Below are positions 33,323 through 47,230 of a stretch of 64,000 bases of DNA, in pieces; the stretch's first letter is position 1, and every line of letters starts with the position of its first letter. Source of the stretch: Vishniacozyma victoriae (lineage: Eukaryota > Basidiomycota > Tremellomycetes > Tremellales > Bulleribasidiaceae); the NCBI GenBank assembly GCA_017654735.1, contig JADPYG010000088.1, positions 1,364,001 through 1,428,000 of the forward strand, in the 5' to 3' direction. A program made the translations under genes and the position numbers. Below the pieces are notes generated by a model. That model worked only from the letters and a program-made list of their open reading frames with translations, was not told the origin of the DNA and did not search any database.

Positions 33323-33511
33323 TATGAAAGATAGTTGAGAGAAACAGGATAGGGTCCGACTGATTCGCTCGTCATAGGCGTCAGTCATTTCAGGAAATGC
33401 GGGGATGCGGGGAATTGAAGAACAATCGTGGGAAACCTGAAATTTCAATTCAGTAGTTAACCGTGTTGGTCGAGTAATTGTCAAAATCTACCACCATTCG
33501 ACCAACATATA

Positions 33512-34990
33512 ATGTCACGCCCAACTCTAGCTCAACAGCTCAAGCAGCTAGAATCAGAAGACACAGCTCCCAGTGTCGACATTGAGTCAGCATACTCGAA
33601 CCTTGATGGTCTAGTCATCCCCGAGAGGAAGGGTAATGAGGGGAGAGAACATTATCTCGATGTCGGGCCTTCGAGGTTACGAGGTCAATTTGGGGATATG
33701 GGAGATAAGTATGGAGGAGAAGTGAGGGGAAGGCAGAAGATTTTCGATGATGATGAAGATGAGGAAGAAGATGAAGAGGAGGATGGTGAGGGCGGAAGTG
33801 AGGAGGATGGCGAAGATGATGATGATGAAGAGGAGGACGATGAGGAAGAGGATGATGGGGAGGGGGACGAGGATGAAGAAGAGGAGGATGATGAGGAAGA
33901 AGAGGAAGAGGACGACCTACCGCCACCACCGCCCAAGGCGGCCTCTTCCTCTCGCCTTGATCCCGTTGCAGCACTCCGCGATTCCCGAATGAAGGATATA
34001 GAGAAAGGGCAAGCCATCAAAAGGCAGAAGGTAAGTTAACCCGTATCATTATAGGACAAGCTGACTCTCAGGCCATATTCGACGCGATAGTCACACTTCG
34101 AATCACCTTTCAAAAAGCCCTGACAGCATCTACATCACTCCCCACCAACCTACCTACCGACGCCGCTGGCGAGGTATCCACAGCAAAGGATGCGGCTCTC
34201 CAATCCCTTGGAGATCTGAATGAGAGGTTATTCGCGCTGAGAGAGGGTATCAGGCTACCGGGGACCGAGCAGACTGGGTCAAAGAGGAAGCGAGAGGACC
34301 AGAATGCGCTCAATGAGGAATACTGGCTTCAGAGCGCGAGGGATTCTTTCGCGTTGACCGATGCGTAAGTCCCATATCTCCAAGATAAACTCAAACTGAT
34401 GATCAGTGGCCATCCCAACATGTTGCCTATTCTGGAGAAATGGTCTAGCAAGATCCAAGCTGCGACGACGCAAGTCGCTGCCAAGGGTTCAAAGTTTCTT
34501 CAATCTACCAAGACGGGCCAGGACGGCATCATGGAAGCTATCTCAGCGGGTCTAGAGAATCGAGTAAGTCTCACGCTCCGTCTCACGAGATACCAGGAAT
34601 TGACAAAAGCAGAAAGAAAACGCCAAACCCCTTATCGAATCCGAAGAAACAGCATACCGATCTCTACTCCGCGAAGTCATAGAATCCAGATCAGGCCAAG
34701 CACCCTCCGACCTCTCACACCTCCGTCGCGAAAAGAAGAAAAAGAGGGAAGCAGAGCGAGGAGGTTCAAAAGGTCGAAAGTTGCGATATACCGTTCAGGA
34801 GAAGGCTCAAAATTTCGTGGTACCCATTCCACTTAGGAAGGCCTGGCATGATGAGCAGGTTGATGAGCTGTTTGGAAGTTTGTTTGGGGGTGCTGGGATG
34901 AGTGGGGCCAAAAGTGAGGGTGGAGCTGTTAATGGTATTGTGAATGCTGAAGAGGGCTTGGCTGAGCTTGGGGGTCTGAGAGTATTCTAG
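33512..34990 (+). CDS. BFR2: Bfr2/AATF ribosome biogenesis factor
   Basis: Nucleolar 90S pre-ribosome factor. Exons 33512-34030, 34072-34364, 34407-34563 and 34613-34990 encode about 448 residues. Starts [20 protein letters not shown] with [11 protein letters not shown] close behind, as in the family. Residues about 77-135 are an almost pure Asp/Glu run. The AATF leucine-zipper-like region follows, and the C-terminal TRAUB segment reads [20 protein letters not shown], then [15 protein letters not shown]. The gene order and lengths are ordinary. The antisense of the acidic repeat creates long artificial ORFs. Confidence 0.94.
33739..33912 (+). repeat. GAT/GAG/GAA low-complexity tract in BFR2
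   Basis: Purine-rich coding repeat of Asp and Glu codons, about 170 bp, strongly strand-asymmetric. It encodes the acidic domain. Confidence 0.9.
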
Positions 34991-35268
34991 TTTTTGTGAT
35001 TCGATGTTCTCTTGCGTCGCCCGCTTTGCTGCCACATGCATCTGCATACTGCGCATATCTGAAGCTGTCGGCGACGCTCATGGGGATGGTCCCGTGTCGT
35101 AGGTTAGGCAAGGTGAAGCATCAGATTAAAATAGGTCACGTGACTATCGACATTTCGGATCCGGTCAAGGCGGATCGACTGAAAGTGAGCATCATATTTC
35201 TGGCACAGACCATCTACCCTCTGTCACATTATCACAGCTCATATAACGGAGCTATCAAGAAGGCTAGT

Positions 35269-38200
35269 ATGTCTCTCCAGCAGCATATTGATGAGCTTTT
35301 GAGCACTGCCCCTTCAAGTAAAGGGGACAGTCAACAAGAATGGCTTGCCCTCCTGAATCAGTGGGAGGAGGATCAGAAAGCGTAAGCCGCCCCGACCTAA
35401 TTTAGGGTATTGCTAAGCTCTAGCAACGGTACACACGAGGAGGATCTTGATAGTGGTGATCAAGCTCTACTGGCGCAGACATCCCCTTGGCCAAATCTAC
35501 TGGACTACTATTCCAGACCACCTAATGCTGGCCAGTCATCTCGTCAGACGAAATCGAAGAGTAAAGAGACTTCGCCTTCTCCCTCGACGCCGCCAGCGCT
35601 TTCGAGGTCCAGTGTCGACGTAGGAAAGCTCAAAGGTCGATTACAGCTGTACGTTCTACCCCATAAAGAGGTGACCATCAAGCTGATTGAATAGGCAACT
35701 CCCTGCGCCCTCGCAATTTCTTTCGCTGACCACTTTGATGAGCTCTGATAGGTCGAATGATGATATCCAATCTGAGCTAGTAGAGATACTTGGATTTGAA
35801 GGTGACGGGCTTGCTCTGGTGGAAGAGCTCTTGAGGCCCGGCGTGAGGGAAGCGTTAATGAGCGATATGCGAGGAAGTGGACCAAGGGTGCGTCACCCAG
35901 GCATGGTTACTTGATAAATAGCTGACAATCGTAGTCAAATGCTCGCGAGCCATCGCATACTATATATGCTAGACCAGGCGGAGGGAGGCAGAAGAAGAAG
36001 GATAGGAGGATCAATGTGACAGACATGATCGGGACTGATGAGGATATCGAACGTCGATTACAAGAACAGCTCGAAGGTCCCAAAGAGATGTTCTCAGCTG
36101 AAGAAAGGGTACGTCCGACCACTTGTTGGCGTGAGATTCCGATTCTGACTTGTTAGTGGATACCTGAGCAGGAGCAATTACCACATGTCTTCACGGCAAC
36201 ATCAAACGTCCCCGGCATGGCCGCCACGCAGGGAGGGAAATTCGCTTTACCAATGGGGACAACAAGGGAGATCAACGATGTGAATACATCCTTTCGAGGA
36301 ATGGATGAAGACTGATATCAGACATACGAAGAAGTCGTTATTCCCCATGGCCGACCTATCCCGCCTAGAGCGACGGAGAAACCAGTCAAGATATCTGATT
36401 TATCACCAATGGCCAAGGGTTGTTTCCCTGTACGACAAATTTTTACAATCTGAAAGCAGCTACTGATCTCGCAGAACTATGTCGCGCTCAACAGAATGCA
36501 GAGTGTCGTACATCCCATTGCGATGAACACTAATGAGAACATGCTTGTTTGTGGTATGTCATTCTGTCCTCTCCTGCTCAAACGCTGACATGCAGCACCA
36601 ACCGGAGCTGTACGTCAGATCGACCAGATACTAGAATGGCGAGCTGACAATTAGGGTAAAACAGATGTAGCCCTGATGGCAATTATCCGAGTCCTTACCC
36701 TTCACCTCAAACCCGGCCACGCGACCCACCCCTCGGGATTCAACATCGACAGAGACGCATTCAAGGTCATCTACGTCGCTCCCATGAAAGCCCTCGCTGC
36801 TGAAATTACTCGTAAATTCGGCAAAAAACTAGCATGGCTAGGGATCAAAGTTAGGGAATTGACTGGAGATATGCAGTTGACAAGGCAAGAAATTGCGGAA
36901 ACCCAGATTATCGTAACCACACCTGAGAAATGGGATGTTGTTACTAGGAAACCTACTGGAGAGGGGGAACTTGCTTCGGTACGACTTCTTACCACGGTAG
37001 ACCTGAGAGCTGATATATCAGAAAGTCAAGCTTTTGATCATCGATGAGGTCCATCTGCTCAATGAAGAGCGAGGAGCTGTCATTGAGACTATCGTCGCCA
37101 GGACCTTGCGACAGGTCAGTCTCATTATCAGTATCATAAGCGGTATGCTGACTTGACAGGTCGAGTCGAGCCAGTCCTTGATCCGAATCGTGGGTCTCAG
37201 TGCTACCCTACCGAATTACATCGATGTCAGCGACTTCTTACGGTAAGTCGATGGCATCCTGAAATCCCAGGCTTATAGCTAATCCGTAGCGTCAATCGAT
37301 ACCAAGGTCTCTTCTTCTTTGACGCCTCTTTCAGACCTGTACCACTCGAACAGCACTTCATCGGAGTCGCTGGAAAGCCCAGGAGTCAACAGTCTATACG
37401 GAACATGGACCAGGTTGTTTTCGACAAGGTCTGCTGATAGCTTCAAGCAATATTTGGCACCAGCTGATTGTCAGGTGTCTGAACTCGTCCAAGAAGGCCA
37501 TCAGGTCATGGTCTTTGTTCACGCTCGTAAAGAAACGGTCAACGCAGCCAAGAAACTCAAAGAACAAGCAATAGAAGAAGGAATGTCTACATTCTTTGAC
37601 CCCTCCGACCATCCCAAATGTGGTATCTACAGGAGGGACATCAGTACGAGTCGAAATAAGGAGATGAAAGAATTGTTTGATGCTGGATTTGGTATTCATC
37701 ATGCTGGTATGCTTAGGAGTGATAGGAACATGATGGAGAGGATGTTTGAGGATCAGGCTATTAAGGTGTGTTTTACGCAATGATTCAATGATGAAGGCTG
37801 ATGACAGGTTCTTTGCTGTACTTCGACTCTGGCTTGGGGTGTCAATCTGCCCGCTCATGCCGTTGTCATCAAGGGTACTCAAGTGTACGATAGCTCAAAA
37901 GGTGCTTTCGTCGATTTGTCGGTACTCGATGTTCTTCAAGTGAGTCAAGTCCAGCTCATGGCGGTCGACAACTGATTCCCAGATCTTCGGTCGAGCCGGT
38001 CGACCAGGCTACGAGACTAGTGGAGAGGGTTATATCTGTACAACACAAGAGAAGCTGGACCACTACCTTCAATCAATCATGTCACAACATCCGATCGAGT
38101 CCAAGTGAGTCCCATCAACCCTGACTTGAACGATGACTGATGAATAGATTCATTCCCGGTATGGTCGATTCGTTAAATGCCGAGATCGCCTTGGGGACGA

Positions 38201-41200
38201 TAACGAGTGTCCAAGATGCGATCCAATGGCTCGGTTATACCTACCTCTTCGTCAGGATGCGTCGCGAGCCATTCATCTACGGTATGGACCTCCCCGCTAC
38301 AGATGACGGCTCGCTGATAGACAGGAATGCCTCATGATGAGCTCAAAGATGATCCTCAGCTGGGCAACAAGCGAAATGAATTGATCACCCAATCTGCCAG
38401 GCATCTCGCTACGGCAAAGATGGCTCGGTATGATGAACATACTAATGCATTCGTCATCTCCGATTTAGGTCGAATAGCTGCGAAGTACTACCTAAAACAT
38501 CAAACCATTGATGTCTTCAGTACGTCCCCCTATTCCCATTGAGACAAGCTAATGAGAAGATGAGCTGTTTCACGCAAAGATGCGGAACGCCGATTTATTC
38601 GATATGCTCTCAAGAGCTACTGAAGTAAGTCCAGCGAGTACGATTGAGCTAACGATCAGTTTGAGCAGATTCAGTTGAGAGAGACGGAGGTTCCAGAACT
38701 TACTGCTATCATGGAAACCGAAGAGTATTGCCCTCTTGAAGTCAAGGGTGGTGTGAGTACCAAGCAGGGCAAGGTCAATATTCTGTAAGTCACATCATAT
38801 CAGCCTCGAATCATGCTGATAGTTCAGGCTGCAAGCGCATATCTCGAAAGTGTTCTTGGAAGACTTTGCTCTTGTCTCTGATTCCGCATATGTCGCTCAG
38901 GTATGCTGCCATTGTCACTTTTCCGAGAACCAGCTGACCAGAAAGAATGCAGCACGTATCATCCGAGCTCTTCTCGAGATTGCACTCAGTCGAAATTGGG
39001 CTAACAACGCACAACTCCTCATCGATCTCAGTAAAGCCATCGAGAAACGGATGTGGCCCTACGACCACCCTCTGAACCAGGTCCCCACACTACAGAAGGA
39101 TACACTCTACAATCTCCGTCGACATGCCGACGAGGTCGAGATACCCGTATTGCGAGAGATGGAACCCAAGGAAATAGGAGAGATAATTCACATGAACGAA
39201 TCTCATGGATCGGCAGTCAAAAATGCTGCTCAGTCATTGCCAATGATTGATGTCACGCATGCCCTACGACCACTCAGTAACGACGTTCTCGAGGTACGGA
39301 TCAAGATTACTCCGACGTTCAAGTGGAATGCAAAAGTCTCGACTTCGGCTGAACCTTTCTATATCTGGATTCAAGAAGAGACGGGCATCGATATCCTCCA
39401 ATGGCGTTCCGTCCTCTTACGCCAAACAACCACAACTATCGAACTTGACTTTGTCCTCTCATTCGAAGAGGAATTACCGCAATTCCTCAAGATCGTTTCA
39501 GCGTCCGATAGATGGCTTGGATCTGGCGAGGAGAAGCTCGTACCCTTGGAAGGCGTTCGAATGCCAGAGCACGCCCCTCCTCATACTCATGTGTTGGATA
39601 TCCCATTCCTCAATATCCGATGTTTGGATGATCCACCCCTGGAGCAAATGTACAGGGGGTACGTCAACACATTGAATGGAATTCAGACGCAGGCGTTCTG
39701 GACACTTTATCATACGAATATGAACGTTCTCGTCTCGGCACCTGTGGCTAGTGGCAAGACCTTTTTGGGAGAGATGGCCATTTGGTATGTCCTGATTCTA
39801 CCTCGACCAGTTTTAGCTGATATACAGGCATGTACTGCGACATAACGCAAACGCGACAGCATTGGTCATCCTGCCTTCCAAATCAGCAGCACAGGAAGCT
39901 GCCGCTCGAATCCAGAGTGTCTGTCCGAAATCGAAACCTGTCAAAGTCCACGCCCTATTCTCCGTGACCGACTTTGAGCGGGCAGCCAGTGGATCAGGTA
40001 CAATCGCCGTCACCTGCCCTTCTGCCCTCCTAGCCCTCGAACCTGACTTTGCCACTTCTTTCTTCCGACACCTATCTCTCGCAGTGTTCGACGACCTTCA
40101 TCTCCTTAATGAAGAGTATGAACTTGCCGCTGCTCGATTACTGGCGATTGCTAAGCCCAATCGAGCTCGTCTTGTGGGGTTGACTTCATCACTTAACGAT
40201 CCCACCGATTTAGCTACCTGGCTCGGAGTCGAAGAAGTCGCTCGATTCAATTTCGTACCCACCGACCGCGGTCATCCGATCATTACCTCTGTTCGACCAT
40301 TCTCATTACCTCACTCGGCAACTTTGATGAAAGTAATGGTGAAACCCACGTACGATATCCTCAAATCGTGTCAAGCGGGCGCTATCGTGTTCGTTCCTTC
40401 ACGAGCAGCATGTCGAACTGTCGCAGCTGACTTGGTCACTCAATCGGGTAATGCTATGGACCTCAGTGGATTCCTCAAAGTACCACGAGCGGATGTTGAA
40501 CCTTTACTGCAACGAGTCAGGGATGAAGAGTTGTACGAACCTTTACTACATGGTATCGGGTACATTACAGCCAACATGGCTCCTTCCGACATGTCACTCG
40601 TCCTCGAATTATTCGCAAGTGGTATCGTCCGAGCCCTGATCGCCCCAAGGGAAGCATGTTGGAGTCTCCCTGTTCGATCCGAAACAGTCATCGTAATGGC
40701 CGCCCAATATATCCAAATGCACGATGGAGAACGCAGAGTGGTAAACTACTCTCGAACGGAATTGGTCAAGATGCAATCTTTCGCCATTACCTCCGCATTA
40801 CCCCTCAACGCTTCATCCCAGGGAAGTAGGATGTATGTGTTATGTCAAGGTGAACAGAAGGATACAATCTCTCGAGCACTTAATCGGGGCTTACCCCTCG
40901 AATCGAATTTACCAGCTTTACTATCACGCCAATCAACCCAATCGACCCAAGGAGCTCTAGACAGAATGTTGAAGTCTCGACCACCACCTCCCAAACCTCA
41001 GCTCCATCGACCCAGAGCCGCAGATCTAAGGAAGAGGGATATGATGGATCTCCTCAGCTGGACATATCTCGCTTTGAGAGTGAAGTCAAATCCGACATAC
41101 TACGATTTATACCCCGGCCACGAAGAGGAGGGGGTGAGTAGGATGATTGATGAGTGGTTTGTTGGAAATGAATTTGGATTGCCCATGGGGTTGGATAAAT

Positions 41201-41328
41201 TGAATTCGAATGGTGGAAGTGGTGGAAAAGTTAGCAGTGTTGGTCGGACGCCTGAAGTTGGGGTCGAGGTGGTCGCTGAGGAGAAGGTTGGTGAAGCGGA
41301 TGGCGAGACGATGGATCCGGCGAAGTAG
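35269..41328 (+). CDS. SLH1: Ski2-like double-cassette helicase Slh1/ASCC3
   Basis: Large helicase of the RQT/ASC-1 complex, which splits collided ribosomes. About 20 introns lie in the first two thirds; the last exon alone is over 1.4 kb. Total about 1,700 residues. Cassette 1 is complete: [17 protein letters not shown] (motif I; NTNENML fits Slh1, not Brr2), [11 protein letters not shown] (II), GLSATLPN (III), [14 protein letters not shown] (V) and [12 protein letters not shown] (VI), followed by a Sec63 domain. Cassette 2 keeps APVASGKT, but motif II is [14 protein letters not shown] is GLTSSLND, and no motif VI is seen. After [13 protein letters not shown], the start of the second Sec63 domain, only about 70 residues follow, so that domain is largely missing. 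Confidence 0.92.
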
Positions 41329-41626
41329 GGGATGTAGTATCCAATTTACCGATACATCTTCCATATGCATTGCCACGGGTTGTCGAATGTATGCCCATGG
41401 AAGCACGTCACCATTCCTTTTCAGTCTGTCGAGTTCTGCTAGCAGCGAAATAAGACGTAGGGAAAACACGGCTAAGACCGATCAATGCTGCATATATCAC
41501 AGGATAGTATAGACTGGTATGATATGGTACAAGTCAGGGTAAAGCGATACAAGATACAAGGATAGCGCAAAAGGAATCGAGAGTCTGCTCCAGGCAATTT
41601 CCTCCTACCCATCACTTCCCTCCCCA
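41329..41626. other. Convergent 3' region, no gene seen
   Basis: 298 bp between SLH1 and the 41627 gene stops; both 3' UTRs. Nothing else recognised. Confidence 0.4.
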
Positions 41627-43031
41627 TCACCTGTCATTGTAAATATCGCCTACAAGCATCTCTGACAATTTTCTGACGCTCTCGGTGACAGTCCTGCAAT
41701 TCGACTTCTTAGCATTCACCGATTTTGCAATCAACTTGGCTGTCCGTCAGCGAGTGTCATAGCCGTAGACACACCATGGAAGGCTGGTAAGGAGGTCGAC
41801 CAGTTTTGAGCAAGAAGGGAGACGATGGTGACTGCATCGTTCTTGGTGAGATCCTTTAGCAATCCGGATAATCCTGGAAGGGTTGCTCGGTACTTGCTGT
41901 ACCATAGAGACTGTCGAGCAACTTTAGATTTGGACTTTGTCCCGTCGGTAACATAATCCTTCATGAGGGTTGACAAGATGTCGGAGATGCTCGATTTCAG
42001 TATATCAATCAAGCGATCAATCAGCCTGGCACTGATGACAACCTCCTCCTCGGCTAGATCGTCAGCGGCATTCAATGTCGGACGACTAGATTGTATTTAC
42101 CTAGCTCCAGTGAGAATCGCTGTGACATCCCAGCTTCATCGAAGAGCTGCGCGAGCACAACAGCCAAACAGTCCTGCTTGAAATCTTCCTTGTCTTTGCT
42201 TCCAATGTCTTCCTCAGCATCGACATCCTGCACGTAGAGGTCTGCGATTATGTCGACAATAATAGCTGTCGACTCGGAGATGACGTTCGGAAGGGTCGGT
42301 AGAGAAGCTACCGCGACTGGTGCGTTGACCGAAGTCTCTCGAGATTCCCTCGGTCGGACATTTCGACCTCGTCGGTCGTAGTCCGCGGTGTCGGCTCTTC
42401 CCACTCTCGAGCCAGTGTCCGAGTCAGCAAGCGAAAAGTTGGACAGAGATCGTGCAGAGGAAGCTCTTCGCGATCGTTGGACCGAAGGAGTTTCGGATGG
42501 GAATCGATGTCGCGAGGAGGAAGGAAATCGGGCTCTTGGAATGGAGGGAGTTGGAGAAGCGAATCGGTTCTCCGAGTACTAAATCTCGTCAGCCTATTCT
42601 AAAATTGTGAACTTACTGCTGGGGATATATGTCGGAGCATGTCGAGAGACCTTTTCCTTGATAGAGAGGGAGTCGATGTCGATGCTCGAGGACGATATGG
42701 CACCATGGCCCTGCTTGCAGGAGACATCGGAGGGAGGGTACTCGGCGCTCGGGCCATTCTGGGTGATGGAGACTGACATCAGCCAAATCCTTAAACGTCA
42801 TATGAACTTACGGGCGGATCCATAGGCTCAGCCTTCACTTGGAAAGGGGTCTGAGACCTTCCACGACCTCCTGATGACTCCCCAGTCCCAGGGGTACGAC
42901 TAACTGATCTTGGAGTCGCCAACGCGGGAGTCAACGGTGTTAGCGAAGATGGGGGACCCATCGAGGATACTCGCTTGATGGGAGTAATCTGTCATCAGCT
43001 CACCACTACCATGACTACATACAGGTGACAT
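41627..43031 (-). CDS. Uncharacterised SP/TP-rich protein with helical C-terminus
   Basis: Not recognised. The first coding exon is only 9 nt (ATGTCACCT, 43031-43023). Joined exons give about 400 residues. Residues 1-200 are disordered and full of Ser-Pro/Thr-Pro sites (LTPLTPALATPRS, TSTPSLSRKR, ASPTPSIPRAR), candidate Cdk targets. Residues 210-380 look helical: NVISESTAIIVDIIADLYV, SARLIDRLIDILKSSISDIL and VTIVSLLAQNWSTSLP. A final 35 nt intron, with CTGAC branch, adds a basic tail ending GDIYNDR; if retained, translation stops eight residues later. A nuclear cell-cycle role would fit the phosphosites but is only inference. Confidence 0.68.
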
Positions 43032-43305
43032 TGTTGGCCGAATTATGAATCAGTAATTAGATTGGTAAGGTGAAGTAGAGAAGATGAATAACGAGAGATG
43101 AGCACGGTCTTATACCATCTCGGTAGTCCACGAACCCCGAAAAATATCGTAGGTCCTTTAGTATCCAGGTACAGCTCCGCCTTGTGTGTGTATGCTCATA
43201 ACCGAGAGACCGTTGTCAACCAACGCCCCAGAGGGGAATATATCGTTACATGCACAACAGTAGTCAAGTAAAAGAAGACAACGAGGCGAGAATGATGTCT
43301 CGAGC

Positions 43306-44135
43306 TTAAAGCTTCGCTTTGGCACTCTGTTCATCAGTTCCGCCCATGAGGACAATCTCGGGCGACGTACCTTTAATACTCCGTCTAGCTTTGTCTGTTG
43401 TGTCAGCCTTGTCTCCGGCTGTGTTATGGCTCATTCTCGACCTCATCACGTTGGATGTATATGGTGCAGAAAAGTAGAAGGGAAGAAGGGCTTTAGAACT
43501 TACAGCTAGCATGACGTTCCCTTTAACCTTCAGTGCGCCAGTCATAAACGCCTTCTGGCCATTCAATTTCCCATCAGCCAGCTGGATGAACGTATCTGCT
43601 CATAAGCTCTTCCTCTTCCCACACTATACACGCGTAGAAGTGATGAGACATACCATCAGAAAGGTTCATAGTGACATCTATCAATCAGTCCCATTCTCTG
43701 TCCTAGAATGGGGGACTTACCAGCCTTCTTTGCTGATCCCTTAGAGACTTTCCCTTCATTCTTCAAGTCGATACTATCTGATCAGCCCCCCGTCTGACGA
43801 ACAGCAAGAAAAGACATACACCCAAACCCCTTCCTTACCCTCTTTGTTCTTGACGTTCAACTGGAAGATACCGTTCGTCTTTCCATTAGCCCAACTCCCT
43901 TAGCCAGGCCATCCGTGAACACGCGTCGTCCACGCACCTTCTTGATAGTATCCTTCTTTGTTTTGTCGTCCATCTTCTCGAAGACATCTGCGAGAGTCTA
44001 TCATTAGTGTGGGTAGGGCGGAGTGGACGCGACTCACAGCTAAGACTTCGCTTGTCTGATCATTAGCCCTGATGCCTCTAGTCTCATGCATCCCAGTCAG
44101 CTTACCTTGAATCCATCTTCTTTGACGTCTGACAT
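43306..44135 (-). CDS. Peroxisomal SCP2 sterol-carrier domain protein
   Basis: Small lipid-binding protein with the SCP2 fold. Starts MSDVKEDGFK and continues VFEKMDDKTKKDTIKK, NGIFQLNVKNKEGKEGVWV, KKADVTMNLSDDTFIQLADG, KLNGQKAFMTGALKVKGNVM, LATKLDGVLK, all in family order, about 130 residues over seven or so exons. The last exon encodes SAKAKL, so the protein ends in AKL, a peroxisomal targeting signal type 1. The final two introns are essential for this: read-through of either removes the AKL. Exon 2 boundaries near 44040-44060 are uncertain. Likely a carrier of fatty acyl-CoA or sterols in peroxisomes. Confidence 0.88.
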
Positions 44136-44587
44136 TGCTTCTTGATTGAACGAAGGGGATGTGTGATAAGTATGCGTTGCAATAAAGAGAAATTGACACC
44201 TGCCCTATCTATGTGAACGCAGACACCCGGTTATCTCTCAATACCGGATCCAGTCTTCTCTATCATTTGCTTGGCTTCTTTGCTTCTCTGTTGCCCCCGG
44301 GACTTGTGTTCCAATGTCGCACGCAAATGTGAAGTATTATAATAGCATAGAGCATACAAATACAGGTTCGACATGCACTTCTATTTAATTATATAGAACG
44401 GCCTGAAAACCATCCACACTATCCTCTTCCGCGTGTATAAGCTACTACTCTCCCCCTCTCCCCCGCCATTTAGTTAGGACTATACTATGATCGCAAAGCC
44501 CAGTTGAAGTAGAAAGAATTATGATGATTTGTATTTCGGTTAATTAAAGATTTCGAGGAAGGGAGGAGGGTTTTTTTGGCGAGTAGT
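44136..44587 (-). promoter_or_regulatory. Intergenic region: SCP2 promoter and PalI-like 3' end
   Basis: 452 bp, rich in AT around 44330-44570. An ATGATGA at 44521 has no partner D box. No gene seen. Confidence 0.4.
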
Positions 44588-45345
44588 TTAGTACTGGATT
44601 ATTAGAATGAGATCTTTTCCAATAGGGAGATTAACGTACCTTCTCTCCGGCAGCACGTCCGCTGGCGAATCGACCGCATGCTCCACAGAATGAAGTGCAC
44701 ATCGATAGGAAGAAAGCGACGACGGCACCGACAGTGAGCCAGTTGGCGTTTCCCTTTTTCCATCAGCACGGACCTTTTCCTTAGATAAACAAAGACTTAC
44801 GAGCATGGCATCACCTCCGGCACCTCGAACTCGGTTTCGGAGAATGTTGAAAACGACCATGTCAAAGACAAAGACGACCAAAGTGACAAGAGCACCTAGA
44901 GCGGCGGCCATGGACATCATGATGGTTGCGAACCTGGATGCAGCTGCGATACCGATGATACCGAATACAACAGCGATGAATCCAAGAGCAGCTCCGATAG
45001 GGTGGAGAATGAATCCGTAAGTGAGTCGGTGTAGGACAGCAGGGAGGTTGTTGACCATGCTGATCATCAGTACCATTCTTCACCTTTCCTTAAACAGTAT
45101 TAAACAGTAACTCACTCGTCGGCTCCTGGGACAGCTAGATCGTAACCGATGGAGGCCTTCCCATTATCACATCCCTGCCCAATGGTACATTGAGCAAAGA
45201 CACCGTAGATAGTCTCCTGACCTCCAATGGTAGCGTCTAGGAAGTTGACGTTCACCCAAACAGGTGGGGAGACTGATACAAAGATCAGAAGAGCCATGGC
45301 CGCAAAGGCGAAAAAGAGTCCTGGGAATGCTGGAGAGAGGCCCAT
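44588..45345 (-). CDS. PalI/Rim9/Sur7-family four-span membrane protein
   Basis: Plasma-membrane protein of the SUR7/PalI group. Starts MGLSPAFPGLFFAFAAMALL with a first membrane span, then an outer loop (CTIGQGCDNG) that carries the Cys pair usual for claudin-like Sur7 proteins. Three more spans follow: FILHPIGAALGFIAVVFGII, MMSMAAALGALVTLVVFVFD and LTVGAVVAFFLSMCTSFCGA. The last coding exon is only 6 nt (TAC TAA) after a long intron. Members work in alkaline pH signalling or eisosome organisation; which one applies here cannot be told. Confidence 0.88.
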
Positions 45346-45918
45346 TGCTGTTGCGGATTAGCTTTGTGCGGCGCTATGGGAGGATAGGGCTTACTTATTT
45401 ACAGTGAGGATGTAGGGATATGAAAAGAGTTGATGGTAGTTGATGAAGAAGTTTGACGGTGAATGTTTTGAGATGAATGGATAGGACAGGGAGGTGGTGG
45501 TCATGAAGTAATGTTCACTTGCCCATACGACGGACCGGGAAACTCAGTCTCAGGGTAATTGGTTTAGGGGTCAAGAGGGGTAATCTCCCGGTACTCCCTC
45601 ATCACCCTACGTCACAAATGTTTCCCTGATAATTGCCCTAAACGGTAGTTCGCTGCCTCGAATTGTCCAGATCCCGGTTTTGCTAATAGATTACGCTTGA
45701 GTTCATCTCGACGTCATGGGATGAATGTGGTAGTAAAGTCTCGTCTTCGGTAACCGTCGACGACAGCCAGTCAAATTAGGCAACGATGCATGAGAAGATC
45801 AAAAGAGGCAACAGGGTGACGGTAACGACCAAATAATTAACATAAAGGGAATACTGTAGTGAACGAGGCGTAAATGTAAAACCAATCGAATCGAATAATA
45901 GTGGAGCTAGTACATATA
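45346..45918 (-). promoter_or_regulatory. Intergenic region: PalI-like promoter and ARF6 3' end
   Basis: 573 bp between tandem minus-strand genes. A dense purine/GT-rich leader lies at 45400-45500. No gene seen. Confidence 0.4.

Positions 45919-47230
<1,312 letters not shown>

Noticed and set aside
33615..34020. Long minus-strand ORFs rich in His/Pro or poly-Ser opposite BFR2
   Set aside because: They are the complement of the Asp/Glu codon repeat in BFR2; no family features.
43370..43505. GTGATGA and CTGA in the penultimate SCP2 intron
   Set aside because: Boxes are under 45 nt apart, the flanks do not pair, and the CTGA is the branch site.
44515..44580. ATGATGA at 44521 in the gap next to the PalI-like gene
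   Set aside because: No partner CTGA within 150 nt and no terminal stem.
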